NCBI RefSeq assembly: GCF_037392515.1
Contig: NC_090283.1
Span: 39,944,249 to 40,008,248, forward strand
Length of the DNA: 64,000 nt
From: Haliotis asinina
Lineage: Eukaryota; Mollusca; Gastropoda; Lepetellida; Haliotidae
Reading direction: 5' to 3'
This document shows positions 25,001 through 36,224 of this stretch, piece by piece. How positions within the stretch are numbered: position 1 is the stretch's first letter; each line of letters begins with the position of its first letter. The notes beneath the pieces are model-generated. The model was not told the origin of the DNA, did no database searches, and saw nothing but the letters and a program-made list of their open reading frames with translations. The position numbers and the translations under genes were made by a program.

Positions 25001-27402
25001 GTTTACGAAACCATTGTTTCTACTTACAATGTGTTTTGCACCATGCGCGATAATTGTTATATTCATTGGGGAGTATTTACCTTCTCTGACATCGGAAAAG
25101 GGGATATCGAAGACAGATACTGCAACATTGCTTACGATTTTTAACTCTGTAGATTTCGTGAGCAGATTGTGTTTGGGTGCTGTGGTCGATCGGAAATATG
25201 TGAAGGTTTACAACCTGATGGCGATTGGTTTGCTCATCACTGGTACAGTAAATCACTTCACTTGGTTTTATAAGACGTTCCTACATATGTTGGTATTCAC
25301 AGTTATCGCGGGACTGTTTGGAAGCTTTTACCTTTGCTTGATACCGGTCGTTGTCGTGGAGTTCATGGGTTTGGAAGACATGGGGAAGACACTTGGATTT
25401 ATGTCACTGTTCCATGGTATATCTGGTTTCATCACACACCCGATTTTAGGTAAGATGATAGCATTGCCATTGTGATTATTATTTATGTTTATATAGCGCA
25501 CATATCCATGTAACTATTGCTTGCTCAGGGCGCTGGTATTTGCTTCCCTCGATCATTGGATGTCCGTCTCAGCGACACACCGTATTATCAGTCTCAACTC
25601 CCTGGGGACTGTACAACTCTTGTTGCCACAGAGCATCAGTATAGTAATCATGATGGGGACCGTTGGGTTTAGAGTTGGTTGTGACAAGAAGGACAAGATG
25701 GAACACGAACAGTTCATTTCATCACAAATGATAACTTATTTCAGTGACCAACAAGCTCTCTTTAACCTCAAGGAGGTTTGATAGTTTGATAATTACGTCT
25801 TTAAAAACAATTGAATTATTACATAATTCTGGTAAATGATTTGGAAATAGAGAAATATTTTATAATTGGTAGTTTAATCGAGCAGCTTAAACTGTGGGTC
25901 GTATCCAGGGGATTAAAGTATTGTAAAATGATCGTCTTCCTGTGGGGGTACGTAAGTCACAAAACATCCAAAGTAAATTTCAGCATACCAGTACTTTTAA
26001 CCGCGGAATAAACCTTACTATAATTTGGCCAAATTGTCGAACCTTGCCGACAGCTGAGAGGATGGTGTAAATCCAGCTAGGGTCCATGCAGGAAGCAAAT
26101 ATACTGGAAGTTACTATGGTCCCTAGTATGGTGATCTAGCGTCCGCTGCTGGCAATCTATAGCATGTGTATATATTGTATTTTTACACATAGTTAAAATG
26201 TTTTAGAGGTTCATTTAATTTCAGTCCCTTTATGTCCTCCCTTCGTCGAGTGACCGTCGTCCATTGCTATTTCTTAAGATCCAGCAGTCTGTATATACAG
26301 AGCATACTAAACGACCTTCCGTGCAATATCATTTTTATCGAACTAGTTAATGATTTGGCATCAAACAGGCGAAAGCGAGTTTGATACTAAATCTTTAACG
26401 AGTTTAATGAAAATGGTATATCACGGAAGCGAGCTTAGTATTCTGTTTATTACTCGCCAACATAAATTGACAGAAACTGCGGCGAAATTGCCTGCAGTGT
26501 GAGGACTCTCAGCTTTCAAGTCCAGCAAGGTCTAGTAAAATCGCGACATCAACAGTAGCATTGTGACGTCACAACTTTGAACCATTTTGACGTCATACGT
26601 CAAGCGGTATTACACTAGTGTAATACTGAAGTGAAAATATTACACTGCAGTATCTTCAACGGGCGAGTAATAACTATTGTTCTCTCCTATCCCGCTTTTG
26701 AGCGCCCGCCAGAAGAGCAGACAGTCCCGGGTAGGATACCCGTGCGCCTCATAGCAAAAGACGTTAAGATATAGTACATGTTTGTCGACCGGTGAAGGTC
26801 GGGGGTAGAATAGGTCCTCAGCAGCCCAGGCTTGCCATAAAACGCCTCTACGCTTGTCGTAAGAGGCGACTAATGGTATCGGGTGGTCATGCTTGCTGAC
26901 TTGGTTGTCACGTCATCGGTTCCAACTCCGCAGACCGATGCCCATGTTGTTGATCACTGGATTCTCTGGTCCAGACTCAGCAATATCCTAGCTATATGGC
27001 GGAGGTATGTAAATAATCGAGTCTGGACCAGACAATCCAGTGATGAACAACACGAGCATCGATCTGTGCAATTTGGAATCGATGACATGACTGTGTCAAC
27101 CAAGTCAGGGACACTGACCACCCGATCCCGTTAGTCGCCTCATACGACAAGAATAGTCGCCTTTTATGGCAAGCATGGGTTGCTGAAGGCCTATTCTAAT
27201 CTGGATCTTCACGGGCAACATAAGAGATATCTATTTTGCTGCAGGTGTTTTACGAGATGCGACTGGTTCGTTCGATGCGTCCTTCAACTACATTGGATCA
27301 TGTGTATACGTAGGTGCTACCTTTCTCCTGCTCTCTCCTCTAGTTGTCCAGCTTGATGAGAAGAGAAAAAGGCTAAAGAATCAACTGGCATCAGAAGTTT
27401 AA
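20483..27402 (+). CDS. MCT/SLC16-like transporter B (5 exons, 550 aa)
   Basis: Exons: 20483-20885, 21368-21511, 22486-22632, 24649-25449, 27245-27402. All GT/AG, all phase 1, stop TAA at 27400-27402. The first exon encodes an unusually long N-terminus (about 124 residues) with acidic runs near 78-92 and 107-119 before DRGWAW at 125. Lys148 takes the place of MCT1 Lys38, whereas A, C and D have Arg. YFKKRRG lies near 249. Asp400/Arg404 form the TM8 pair. The TM6-7 loop is only about 38 residues. It is the most divergent member, so its substrate may differ. A SINE sits at the exon 3 donor, and an inverted SINE pair ends about 20 nt before exon 5. A more distal ATG reading (20432) was set aside because homology with unit 1 starts at MESTSTH. 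Confidence 0.92.
20982..21075. repeat. (CA)n(GA)n microsatellite in intron 1 of B
   Basis: Partner of 10157-10250, with a longer CA part. Confidence 0.95.
21095..21215 (-). mobile_element. tRNA-derived SINE, partial
   Basis: Partner of 10268-10385. Same partial extent. Confidence 0.75.
21585..21749. mobile_element. foldback/MITE-like hairpin
   Basis: The left arm (about 21585-21655) and the right arm (about 21680-21749) are near-perfect reverse complements. The termini read GGGTCCTTTCACAAAG and CTTTGTGAAAGGTGCCC. The arms are nearly 70 bp with a short spacer rich in GACTTTA. This looks like a non-autonomous DNA element reduced to its terminal inverted repeats. It lies in intron 2 of B, 74 nt after exon 2. 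Confidence 0.85.
22018..22047. repeat. poly(A) run
   Basis: About 30 consecutive A in intron 2 of B. It could be the tail of an old retroposed sequence, but no source is recognisable upstream. Confidence 0.9.
22638..22910 (-). mobile_element. ACTC-tailed SINE at the exon 3 splice donor of B
   Basis: Full-length antisense copy. The 8-base flanks TAGGTACG at 22630-22637 and 22911-22918 are identical, which marks a target-site duplication. The duplicated bases include the exon end and GT donor, so the donor of exon 3 now exists twice. The (GTGA)n end adds GTGAGT at 22641 and 22645. Confidence 0.95.
22919..24648. other. rest of intron 3 of B
   Basis: No exon seen. A stretch near 24070-24150 has GGGGAGATAACTC and a similar inverted GTTGCCTCCC end. 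This resembles termini of DNA transposons common in molluscs, but I cannot fix its limits. An AT run precedes exon 4. Confidence 0.4.
25790..26230 (+). mobile_element. LINE 3' untranslated fragment (family L-a)
   Basis: The block from the GTATTGTAAAATGATCGTC part (about 25920) to GCAATCTATAGC (about 26162) matches the reverse complement of 43900-44160. The limits are approximate. In intron 4 of B, sense to the gene. Confidence 0.7.
26445..26674. mobile_element. small inverted-repeat element
   Basis: Ends GTTTATTACTCGCC and GGCGAGTAATAAC are inverted repeats 230 bp apart. Inside is a palindrome around ATTACACTAGTGTAAT. No coding content. Probably a MITE; target-site duplication not clear. Confidence 0.55.
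26785..27225. mobile_element. head-to-head inverted pair of ACTC SINEs
   Basis: A plus-oriented copy (about 26785-26982) meets a minus-oriented copy (about 26983-27225). They join near CAGACTCAGCAATATCC without the ACTC tails. The arms are about 200 bp and would fold into a hairpin. The pair ends about 20 nt before the exon 5 acceptor of gene B. Confidence 0.88.
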
Positions 27403-28107
27403 TTCTTGTCCAGTGTTTGACAAAGTAGTATTGCAGATGAGTAATCAGTAGTTATAAACCTAACAAAATAGCATTAAGGATTTACGGATAATCTGTATTA
27501 TCTATAAATAATAATGTTGTGATAGAAGCACAGGTGGCATGCGTAACAAAGAGAATACACATCGCTGTTACAACTTTATATTGTCTGGTTTATATCACAG
27601 TATATATGAAATATCACATCAGTGAGTGAGTGAGTGAGTTTTACACCCCACTTAGCAATATTCCAGCTACATGGCGGCGGTCTGTAAATAATCGAGTCTG
27701 TATCAGACAATCCAGTGATCAACAAAATGGGCATCGATCTGCTCAAATGGAAATCGAAGACATGTGTCAAATAAGTCAGTGAGCTTGACCACCCGATCCC
27801 GTTAGTCGCCTCTTACGAGAAGCACAGCGGCCTTTTATGACAAGCATGGGCTGTTGAAGGACTACTCTAATCCAGGACCTGAATTACAATCAGAATGTTC
27901 ACATGGGTATGTATGCAAAAACATGTTGTTGTACTTTCACATTCCAAAGTTACAAATAGGTCTTGTTAGCCATACGCAGAGATGACCAGTTGATGACAAT
28001 GTTTCATTAAAATATTGTATACCTTTAATATCAACACAACGTATGTCACAGCGGGCACAGTTCCGCGTGCGCACAATCGAGTGACATCCAGATGTTGGCG
28101 ACTATAC
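27403..28107. other. 3' flank of gene B
   Basis: No canonical AATAAA close to the stop; AAATAATAATG at about 27505 is the nearest A/T-rich candidate. One antisense SINE is listed separately. The rest is unassigned. Confidence 0.4.
27620..27885 (-). mobile_element. ACTC-tailed SINE, full length
   Basis: Begins with GTGAGTGAGTGAGTGAG and ends at AATCCAGGACCTG. About 220 nt after the stop of gene B, so it may be part of the 3' UTR. Confidence 0.88.
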
Positions 28108-28126
28108 TGGTGAACCGTGAAGATCT

Positions 28127-28795
28127 GGGCTCCGTCTCACGAAGTTATCGTAACGCTACTACTGTCGTATCTCCTATACTATGAGTTCTTCACTGGCCAC
28201 GATTGGACCGTAGGCTGAGGTACCCTCGATGTTTGTTTGTTCCCTGAACAACGTATTTATCTTACCGAACGCCTCAATGTTAATTCTGAACTGTTTGAAG
28301 CAGGGGTGTCGAATCGTTCACTTCAGCCAACCTGTGTGAAACCTGTGTCAAACGATTCGAATCTTGCATCTTGCTGTTTTTCTTTTTCCCGTAGGAATTG
28401 TCTTAGCAAAGTCATCGCGATGTAACTCCCCTTTCCTAATATTGACAGTGGATACATTTGAGCTTTTCGTCAAAATTTGTATTAGAGAGAGAGTCGAATG
28501 TTTTTTTGTAGCCATCACTAGATTTTTGCGAAAGAGACAGGAAAAAACAGATTTAGAGTTCCATCGATTTTAGTTCGTCAAGCATCGGTAATTTCCGCGT
28601 GCTATGCATCATTAAATGTTATTCTAGATAAAAAAGCAACTACCACGAAGTACCGAAGACGTTGCCATCAATGAACACTGAAAATAACAGAGAAGCGCTC
28701 AGCCAATCAGAAAGCGACATTTACGTTTGAGGTAAGATACTGTAACATTGATTTGCAACAGTCGTGGCTCTACGATAGCTTAGTGAAACGGGGCC
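28127..28795. mobile_element. non-autonomous DNA transposon nested in a SINE
   Basis: The left end GGGCTCCGTCTCACGAAG with TTATCGTAACGCTACTACTG and the right end, whose reverse complement begins GGCCCCGTTTCACTAAG with CTATCGTAGAGCCACGACTG, are imperfect terminal inverted repeats about 37 bp long. No transposase frame inside. The flanks CCGTGAAGATCT and GGTCTTCACC...GAGGCGACTGAC look like the two halves of an ACTC SINE (28108-28126 and 28796-28885), so it probably inserted into one. Confidence 0.75.
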
Positions 28796-29074
28796 TTGAA
28801 GCTGGTCTTCACCAAAGAGGCGACTGACAAAATTGGGTAGTCATGCTCGCTTGCTTGTCATGCATTTGGCTGGAGTGCGGCAAAAAACTAACTGATACAA
28901 CACAAACACTTCACCATCAACATCAGACTCCATTGCAGACCCCAAATGCAAGGACAAGCCTGTGTGTCTGTACATAGGTCTCTTACATTTGCAAGAGTCA
29001 AGCGATCATCAAGTTTTTGAAAAGATATTTGGATCTGAAAGAACATGATACGTGGGTTAATTCTTGCTCCTTCA

Positions 29075-29195
29075 ATTCCCCACATGGGTACAATGTGTGA
29101 AGCCCATTTTCTGGTGTCCCCCGCCGTGATATTGCTGGAATATTGCTAAACACGGCGTAAAACTAAACTCACTCACTCACTCTTGCTCCTTCATT
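29075..29195 (+). mobile_element. tRNA-derived SINE, 3' part
   Basis: Body from CCCCACATGGGTACAATGTG through GCCGTGATATTGCTGGAATA to AAAACTAAACTCACTCACTC. The tRNA-like head is missing. Confidence 0.82.
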
Positions 29196-29681
29196 ACATG
29201 AATGCTGCGTCAGTACACAGTTTTGTGTTTTTTTATCCTGTGGCTATAGGGCTTGATGTCTATTCTAGGTATTTGTCTCCGCAGTTGCATGTTATCTCGT
29301 ACACACATCCTCTAGGTTTTGAGGTGGACGTTCCCATTAGCATAAATCATTCTTTAATGTTTTGTCTGACGTGAAAGATTCATCTATTTTGGCTGTTCTG
29401 GTGGCTTATGGGTTATAGGTATGGGGACTGGTGGTGGGGTTGGTTGGACTTAGGATCAGGATCTTTCTGATGGGAAGCCAGAGTAGAGCCTGTGGTATCT
29501 TTTTAGGGTATCCTTTGAGGGCCATGAAGGTGTGCTTGGGGTGATGAATTTCCTGGATCAGGCTGTCTGAAGTGGAGATGGACATAGCTCGTCGGGTGAG
29601 GGCCAGCTACCTTTTGGACCTTGTCGTAGATGGGTGGAGACAGGCTTTCCTTTAGCTGCGAAAAGTTGATGACATGATGAG
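29196..29681. other. unassigned intergenic stretch
   Basis: Positions 29390-29680 have a G-rich plus strand and may belong to the Penelope-like fossil that follows, but I cannot show it. Confidence 0.3.
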
Positions 29682-30660
29682 TTGAATCATCATCCTAGAC
29701 CTGGAGACCAGGATCCCCAAGCTGGACTACCTCAACCTACAACGCCACAAAACCTAAAACCCCAGAGGATGTGTACGGCATTCTCAGCGTACCTTGTCAT
29801 AATCCAACCCACTGTTGATGTTAGCTGCGTTCTCAATCATTTCAATGCCCAACATCAACGTATGAAATTCACAATGGAACAGGAAACTGACAACAAGTTA
29901 CCATTTCTAGACGCCCAAGCAGAAAAAGACAACAACATCAAACTCCACACAAGCGTTTGTAGAAAACCGTCCCACACAGATCAACATCTACACTTCTTAT
30001 CTTATCACCCACTACAAGTGAAGACAGGTATAATCGCCACCCTAACCAGAAAAGCAAAGAACATCAGTACCACAACGCAAGCCCTTGAAGTCGACAACAC
30101 CTTCGTCATGTGTTCATAAATAAAATTAGCCCCCAGCTAACCCTGTCATCAGAGCAATCAAGAGCACCCTTAACCCAAAGGTCAGCAATCAATCCCGTTC
30201 ATCATCAGCATACGATATGTCAATACTATCAGCCACCACATCCACCGACTACTTAAGAAGGAAAGCAACATAAATGTTGTGTTCCAGAGAGGCACATCAA
30301 TTCAGCATATCCTACAAGCCAACTGTAAACCAGCTACAAGTACCAAAGAAGAGCCTCCAGGCGTTGTCTAATACATTCAATGCGTATATGGTGACTCGTA
30401 CATAGTAGAAATTTAATGTCCCACTCAACCAGCGAATCAAGGAACATCGGACATCTGTCAAGAAAAAAGGCTCTAAATCAGCCATTTCCGACCGCATCCT
30501 AGCCCATCCAAACCATGTCATACTTAGGAACAACATAAGCATCCGAGAAAACTAAGGCAAGGACGCTCTTTGAGGCAATCAACATCAAACGACTCAGCCC
30601 TACGGCTTACGATGAACTAATCAAACCTAGTCAAGAATAACCCACCCTTGCCCACTGGCT
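29682..30660 (+). mobile_element. Penelope-like retroelement fossil
   Basis: Fragments encode the C-terminal reverse-transcriptase region typical of Penelope-like elements, recognisable from LPFLDAQ and the VCRKPSHTDQHLHFLS-type motif. A GIY-YIG endonuclease-like stretch follows near 30420-30500 (NQRIKEHRTSVKKK). The element is 5'-truncated and broken in several places. An old copy. Confidence 0.82.
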
Positions 30661-30699
30661 TCGTCATCTCTTATAAGAACCAAGCCTCATGTCAACAGT

Positions 30700-33600
30700 T
30701 CAATTCAATTCAATTTATTACTCAACACCAACAACGGCGGTACATGAGAGTACAGATAAACAGCGAACAAAAGCCATATGTTAAGGTATCTTTGTAGATT
30801 TAAATATTACATTGATGAACACAGCATGATTTTTAAGATTGCGCGGTTTTTTAGAGGAGATCAGTTTGACAACTTTCCACAGGGATACAGAATTCAGGTA
30901 CGAAGGTAAATAGTTTTGTCTATACTTTAATAAAGCATGACACTTGAACAGATAATGAAATTGATCTCCCATTTGCCCAAAGGCCAATTTCTATAGGGCC
31001 CGGGAGGTGATGATTACTCGTTCTGAATCGTAAAATCGGGGAAATAGATATGTCTTGGCAGAAAGAGATAGCTCTCAAATTCTATATTATTTTTTTGAAA
31101 TACGATAAAAAGACGATTTTTCATGGAGGTATGCCATTTTTGAAAAAATTGGTCTTTGAGGATCTGCTCAATCTTAAAGGAGAGAAAATTAGTTGTACAG
31201 AGAAATGGATTATCAAATATTTCAGATAAACCACAGTCATTAAGTGTCTTTCTTACAAACTCAATCCAGGGAAATAAACTGATTTCAGAACGAACTTGTA
31301 GCATAAATGAATATATATTATATGATAGTTTAGCACGGCGGGTATTTGTTACCATTTTGTGCCAAAGACCTAAAAAGCTTTTGCTTAATTTAATATGCAT
31401 CGAGTATCGACCAAATTCTGCGTATATCATATAATCTGGAGTTGAATTTCGAAGACCTGCGGCAAACTTCACAAATTTTATATGTATTGTTTCAATTATG
31501 TTGATGATTACGAATCCCCAAACTTCACATCCAAAATTGGTTCAATCCTTACATCAAAAGCTGAAAGGGTGCAGTCAAATGGTAAATTTATATTACGTGA
31601 TTTTTTCAAAACAGAAAACATAGCCTTCCTACCCGTAGATACAAGTGCCTTAACTGCGTGAATAAATCTTCTATTACGATGACGGTACCAAGGTAACAAT
31701 AGGAGTCTACTACCTCAAGAGGCACCTCACCATAATAAAGTTTTAACTTAAATGACTTTGCAGGACCACTACCAAAAACAACGACTTTAGTTTTGGTTAA
31801 ATTGACAGATAGCTTCCATTCATTACAGTAACAAGAAAATGCATTGAGAGATTTTTGAAGATCATAAGGATCATCGCTGAACAGGACGGTATCATCAGCG
31901 TACAATAGTATCACAAGTCGAAGCCAAAGAGTTACACTTACATCTGAAACGTACTGAAATTTTACACCCTGACACCCACTATTTACTAAATATGATTCAA
32001 GATCATTTATAAAAAAGGCGAACAACAAAGAGGAGAGATTCTATCCTTGTCTCACGCCAGAGTTACGTGGTAAAAAATATGAGATCTTGTTGTTGAGAAG
32101 TTTAGTTGAGTTAATATCTTTGTACATGTTTTTAATAAGTACAAGGAACCTGAGCGAGACTCCGTTACTGGGCATTTTATGCCATAAACCAGCTCTCCAA
32201 ACAGAATGAAATGCTTTAGAAAAGTCAATGAACACACAATATAGTTTTTGCTTGGCATTCTTTAGAAGGCTGAGTAATAATGACATTACGAAAGTATTAT
32301 CCGTGGTTGAAAAATCTTTCCGGAAACCGGCTTGAGCGGGTATTATGATATTTTCAGATTCCACAAATTTTGTTAGCCTAGCATTTAAAATACTCGTGAG
32401 CAGCTTGCAGAAGCAACGGGGAATAGTAATGGGCCGGTATGAGTTAGGGTCTAAGTTATCACCTTTTTTCTTGTACAAAGGTTTAATCATTCCTATTTGC
32501 CAATCCTCTGGTATAGATCCAGATGACAGTATTAAGTTAAAGAGTCTAGTTAGTATGGGAAGTAACACCTCGAGAGCATATTTAAAGAACTCGTTTTCTG
32601 TAAAATCAATTCCTGGAGCTATTTTTAGTTTTAGATTTTTAACTGATGAGATGATTTCATCATTTATTGTGACGTAACATAGTCCATGTCTTAGATTTAT
32701 ATTGTTTGATACGTTTATCCAGACATTTTTTGTACGAGCTGCATACAAGTTTATATTTGGTTTTATTTAACAAGGACCTATTTTCCTTTAAACTACGTTT
32801 TGCATTTTACATTCCCTGTTAAACCACGGTTTATGTGTCTTATTATATGTAACTTTACTTGAGAAATAAGCATTATTACGTTTGACAACAAAAGTAGACC
32901 GAACAGCATCAAGGAGTACATAAGAGATATCAGTAACGATGTTACTCACAAACTGTATGTCGACGATTTCACTGGACATATTTTGGAGCCGATCGAGTAT
33001 GATGTCAAGCTTCTTCACATCAATGTTGTCATTGATGAGAAACTGGATAGCAAGCTTATCATCAAAACGATAAGGTTGATTTGCCTGAATGTGTGTGCCG
33101 CTGTTATTACTAAAAGACTGTTCGGCTACTGGACAACTCAATTCTTGATTGGAAAAGGTCACAGGACATTGTACTTCCGAATAAAACGGCAAAAACTCGC
33201 CAATATTAAAATTCGATATTATTCTTAGTACTGGTGGAGAAGCAATCAGGTAGTCAATGACTGTTTTATCTTTACTCGTGAGCGTACCCTGAACATTATC
33301 CGATTGTATTCGAGCATTACAAGTCAATGTCTAGGGCATCAGTGATATGTTTATCTATACAGCAATAGTCATACGATTTCACATTGAAATCTATGAAACA
33401 GACACTTTAAGAGAGAGTTTGGAAGTATAATACGGATTGTTCAGTTTCATAAAATGCATCGTCATTAAAGTATTTTGATCCTTTTGGGGGGTAGATACAC
33501 AAAACCAACATACATGGCATCTTCACTATGAATAAGAAGACTGGATAGTTCTATCCAGAGGATATATTCGTTACTGAGATCTTTATGAACTGTTACCAGG

Positions 33601-34150
33601 TCATTGAATTCGTTTTTAATAGTTACTCCAATACCACCTGAGTTTCTATTGGACTTCTATGTATACTGAATATATAAAGAGTAACCAGGCATTTCCAACT
33701 CATCAAATATGTCGGTTTTTGTGTCTTGGAAACCTGCAACGTCGTACAAAATTATCAAGTTACTGAATTCTGGATATTGTAGCCTATGTCTCAAGCCACA
33801 CACATTTACGCTTAGGAATTTAATAGTTGCTGATTTACTGTGTACTGTATCAGTTGCGTCTACCTGAATATTGTTAGTAACATTACTTATGTCGTCAGCA
33901 TCACATTCTGTATTCGGAGTACAAACTGTAGAATAAAGGGAAACAATCTCGGTATTAGTTACATTGGGAAAGGTAATATTATCTACATGTATACAGCTGG
34001 AAGAATGAAGTTCGTCGATGCGATCAACGTCATGTTGTGTTACTGTTGGCTGTTCGCGCGCGCAAAGACCCGATGTGCACACGTCACCGACCTGTCTCGC
34101 GACTCTCTGTCACGTACAGGCACTTCACGTGCAGGTTCACAGACGTTATG
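30700..34150 (-). mobile_element. LINE with endonuclease and reverse transcriptase (family L-b)
   Basis: Minus strand, about 3.4 kb. The 5' GC-richer leader is near 34150-34010. An apurinic endonuclease-like N-terminus lies near 33870-33660 (VNVCGL, GFQDTKTD) and its C-terminal part in 33330-32790 (TVIDYL). The reverse transcriptase spans 32748-31606, with LYKKKGDNLDPNSYRPI, AGFRKDFSTTDN, FIDFSKAFHSVW, NSGVRQG and YADD. A Cys/His-like tail near 30960 (GDQFHYLFKCHALL) and a TTGAA repeat tail at 30701-30718 close it. The RT is split by a stop at about 32040 and the endonuclease by frame changes, so this copy is inactive. The Tyr-Ala-Asp-Asp core is kept. CR1/L2-like by layout, by inference. Confidence 0.9.
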
Positions 34151-34154
34151 AACA

Positions 34155-34202
34155 ATAGATGATTGCTAAGTGCGGCGTAAAACTAAACTCACTCACTCAC
34201 TC
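34155..34202 (+). mobile_element. SINE tail fragment
   Basis: Only GATTGCTAAGTGCGGCGTAA and the ACTC run remain, abutting the LINE 5' end. Confidence 0.7.
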
Positions 34203-34357
34203 TGATTGTATTTCACATCCGCCGGTTTTAGAAATGTCCCAGCAATATCACAGCTGGGGACACGTGTAATGGGCTTCAAGCATTGGATCCGTGTAGGGAA
34301 TGGAACCCGACCTGACGTGCGAACGCTTTAACCACGATGCTACCCATCTGCCCCAAT
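34203..34357 (-). mobile_element. tRNA-derived SINE without tail
   Basis: The minus strand shows the GTGGTTAAAGCGTTCGC A-box side, a degenerate B box, then the body. The tRNA-like head ends near 34357. Confidence 0.75.
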
Positions 34358-35983
34358 TGACAAAACAGGCTAACACATGGGTAAAAAATAATCTTTAACC
34401 CATTTACTCATATGATATACCAAGATTGCATATAACACGGACATAGTGTGCACTATTGCAACATAAGTGAGATGCTAACCCTTCTGTTTCCAGTTAGCGT
34501 GTACGATTTGGTCCGGAGCAACGAAATACATCAATATAATCATCAATACAGAAGACGCTAGTTTATGATCATATCTTGAAACATCATTGTGATATCAAAG
34601 CTCTAAGTGGATCATGTATCACAATCTATCAATGCAGCTGGTCAAACAAAATACCGATGTCTACAGGTCAAGGATCAACGCGGTCGTACTTTATCACCCG
34701 GTCACCTTTCACCTACTTGTTTCCCGTCCTTCCCGATACCCCTCTCCACAATCTGGGTCAGTACCCCGCCGTCTTGGCAGCTATGCCAGAATCAAATCAG
34801 CTTTTGTTGCGATAATAGTGTTATAACAGCAAACTAGCACGGTCATGTCATCATGGGGAATTTATTCAACATGTGAATATGACGTAAGTTTACATCAGAT
34901 GTAAATGCGGCGTGGAGTCTTGCTCAAGTGCCTGATGTTGGTTCGTGTCGACGTAATGCAATGCCTAATAAATATCTATGTATATCTATGTAATCTATAT
35001 ATCTAAGTATCTATCTATCTGCGTAAGTATCATGTTTTGACTTACGGTTGTGTCTGACTCCCAGTTCCTTACCGGTTCGAATACAGTGTGCAAAATAACC
35101 ACTGGCCCGACAGCCCGTGGCTAATAAATATCCCACCGGACCAGTAAATCTCTACAATCACAGACCCGACTGGTTTGGGAATATCACATATGACGCTGTC
35201 CGACTAATAACACACTTTCAAATCATGTAAGATTAGGGTCTGATAAAACAACCCCCTACCCCCCAAAAAAAACCCCCAAAAACCAAAAAAAAACCAAACA
35301 AAAACAAACAAATAAAAAAACAAAAACAAACAAAAACAAAACATAAAAACAAAACAAAACAAACAAACAAAAGAAAGAAAGAAAGAAACAAACAAACAAA
35401 AAATCACACACAAAAAATATCATGACATTACACCTTTTTCTATTTATTACAGTTTTCAAGATAAAATATAAGTTTAATACACATGTCACACGGACCGACA
35501 TCTGATTTGTCTAAAATTCTTAATGACTGGAAACTGTGAAAGGTACAACCCTGACATGATGACATGGCATCAATACAATTCAAATGTGCAACACGCGTGT
35601 CGTCGACGTCGGCGTGAATATATGATACGAAATAGCTTATAAAGTTAGCTAGCTTTTAGTTTAACCCTCAGAAAATAGTTCACACACGCTATAATGGTCC
35701 CCCTACAAACAGCTTGGACACGTTACCCCCGTCTTCAAATTCATTGTTGTTCGCGGTTTTCAATCCCTTTGAGGTCCATGTAACGCAGAACGCACATAGT
35801 GTAAGGTGTATCAACCGGATCGGTGCCTCGTTGAGCCAAGCTCTGCAGTAAGAGGTGTTTGATTTATGAGATTTGGCCACCCGTTAAGTTACGCAAGACT
35901 TAAACCCACAGGGCACATTTTAACTTATGCACTGCTCATTCAATAACTCAAGATGCGATTATCGTGAATCCTACTGTACTTTG
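34358..35983. other. unassigned, with an A/C-rich low-complexity tract
   Basis: No gene supported. Positions 35255-35410 are almost only A and C (AAACAAACAAA type), and minus-strand frames across it give only Phe/Leu/Val-rich strings. Positions 34600-34830 are C-rich and open in three plus frames, but the reading is not protein-like. A TATC/TATG-rich patch lies near 34970-35030. Confidence 0.5.
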
Positions 35984-36224
35984 ACACGTGAAGATCCGGG
36001 TTAGAATTGATCTTTAGTAACCCGTGGTTGTCATAAAAAGCAACTAATTGGATCGGGTGTTCATGCTCGCTGACTGAGCTGACACGTCATCTTATCCCTA
36101 TTGCCTAGATTGATGCTCATGCTGTTGATCACTGGATTGTCTTGTTCAGACCCACTTGTTTACAAACCGCCGACATACAGCTGGAATGTTGCTGATTCCT
36201 GCGTAAAACTAAACTCACTCACTT
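35984..36224 (+). mobile_element. ACTC-tailed SINE, diverged
   Basis: From ACGTGAAGATCCGGGTTAGA to AAAACTAAACTCACTCAC, with many substitutions, so an older copy. Confidence 0.85.

Noticed and set aside
34576-34837. Three overlapping plus-strand frames as a small gene
   Set aside because: All three frames are open by base composition only, and none looks protein-like or has splice partners.
35204-35501. Minus-strand frames rich in Phe, Leu, Val as a membrane protein
   Set aside because: They are translations of an A/C low-complexity tract; no start context or homologue pattern.
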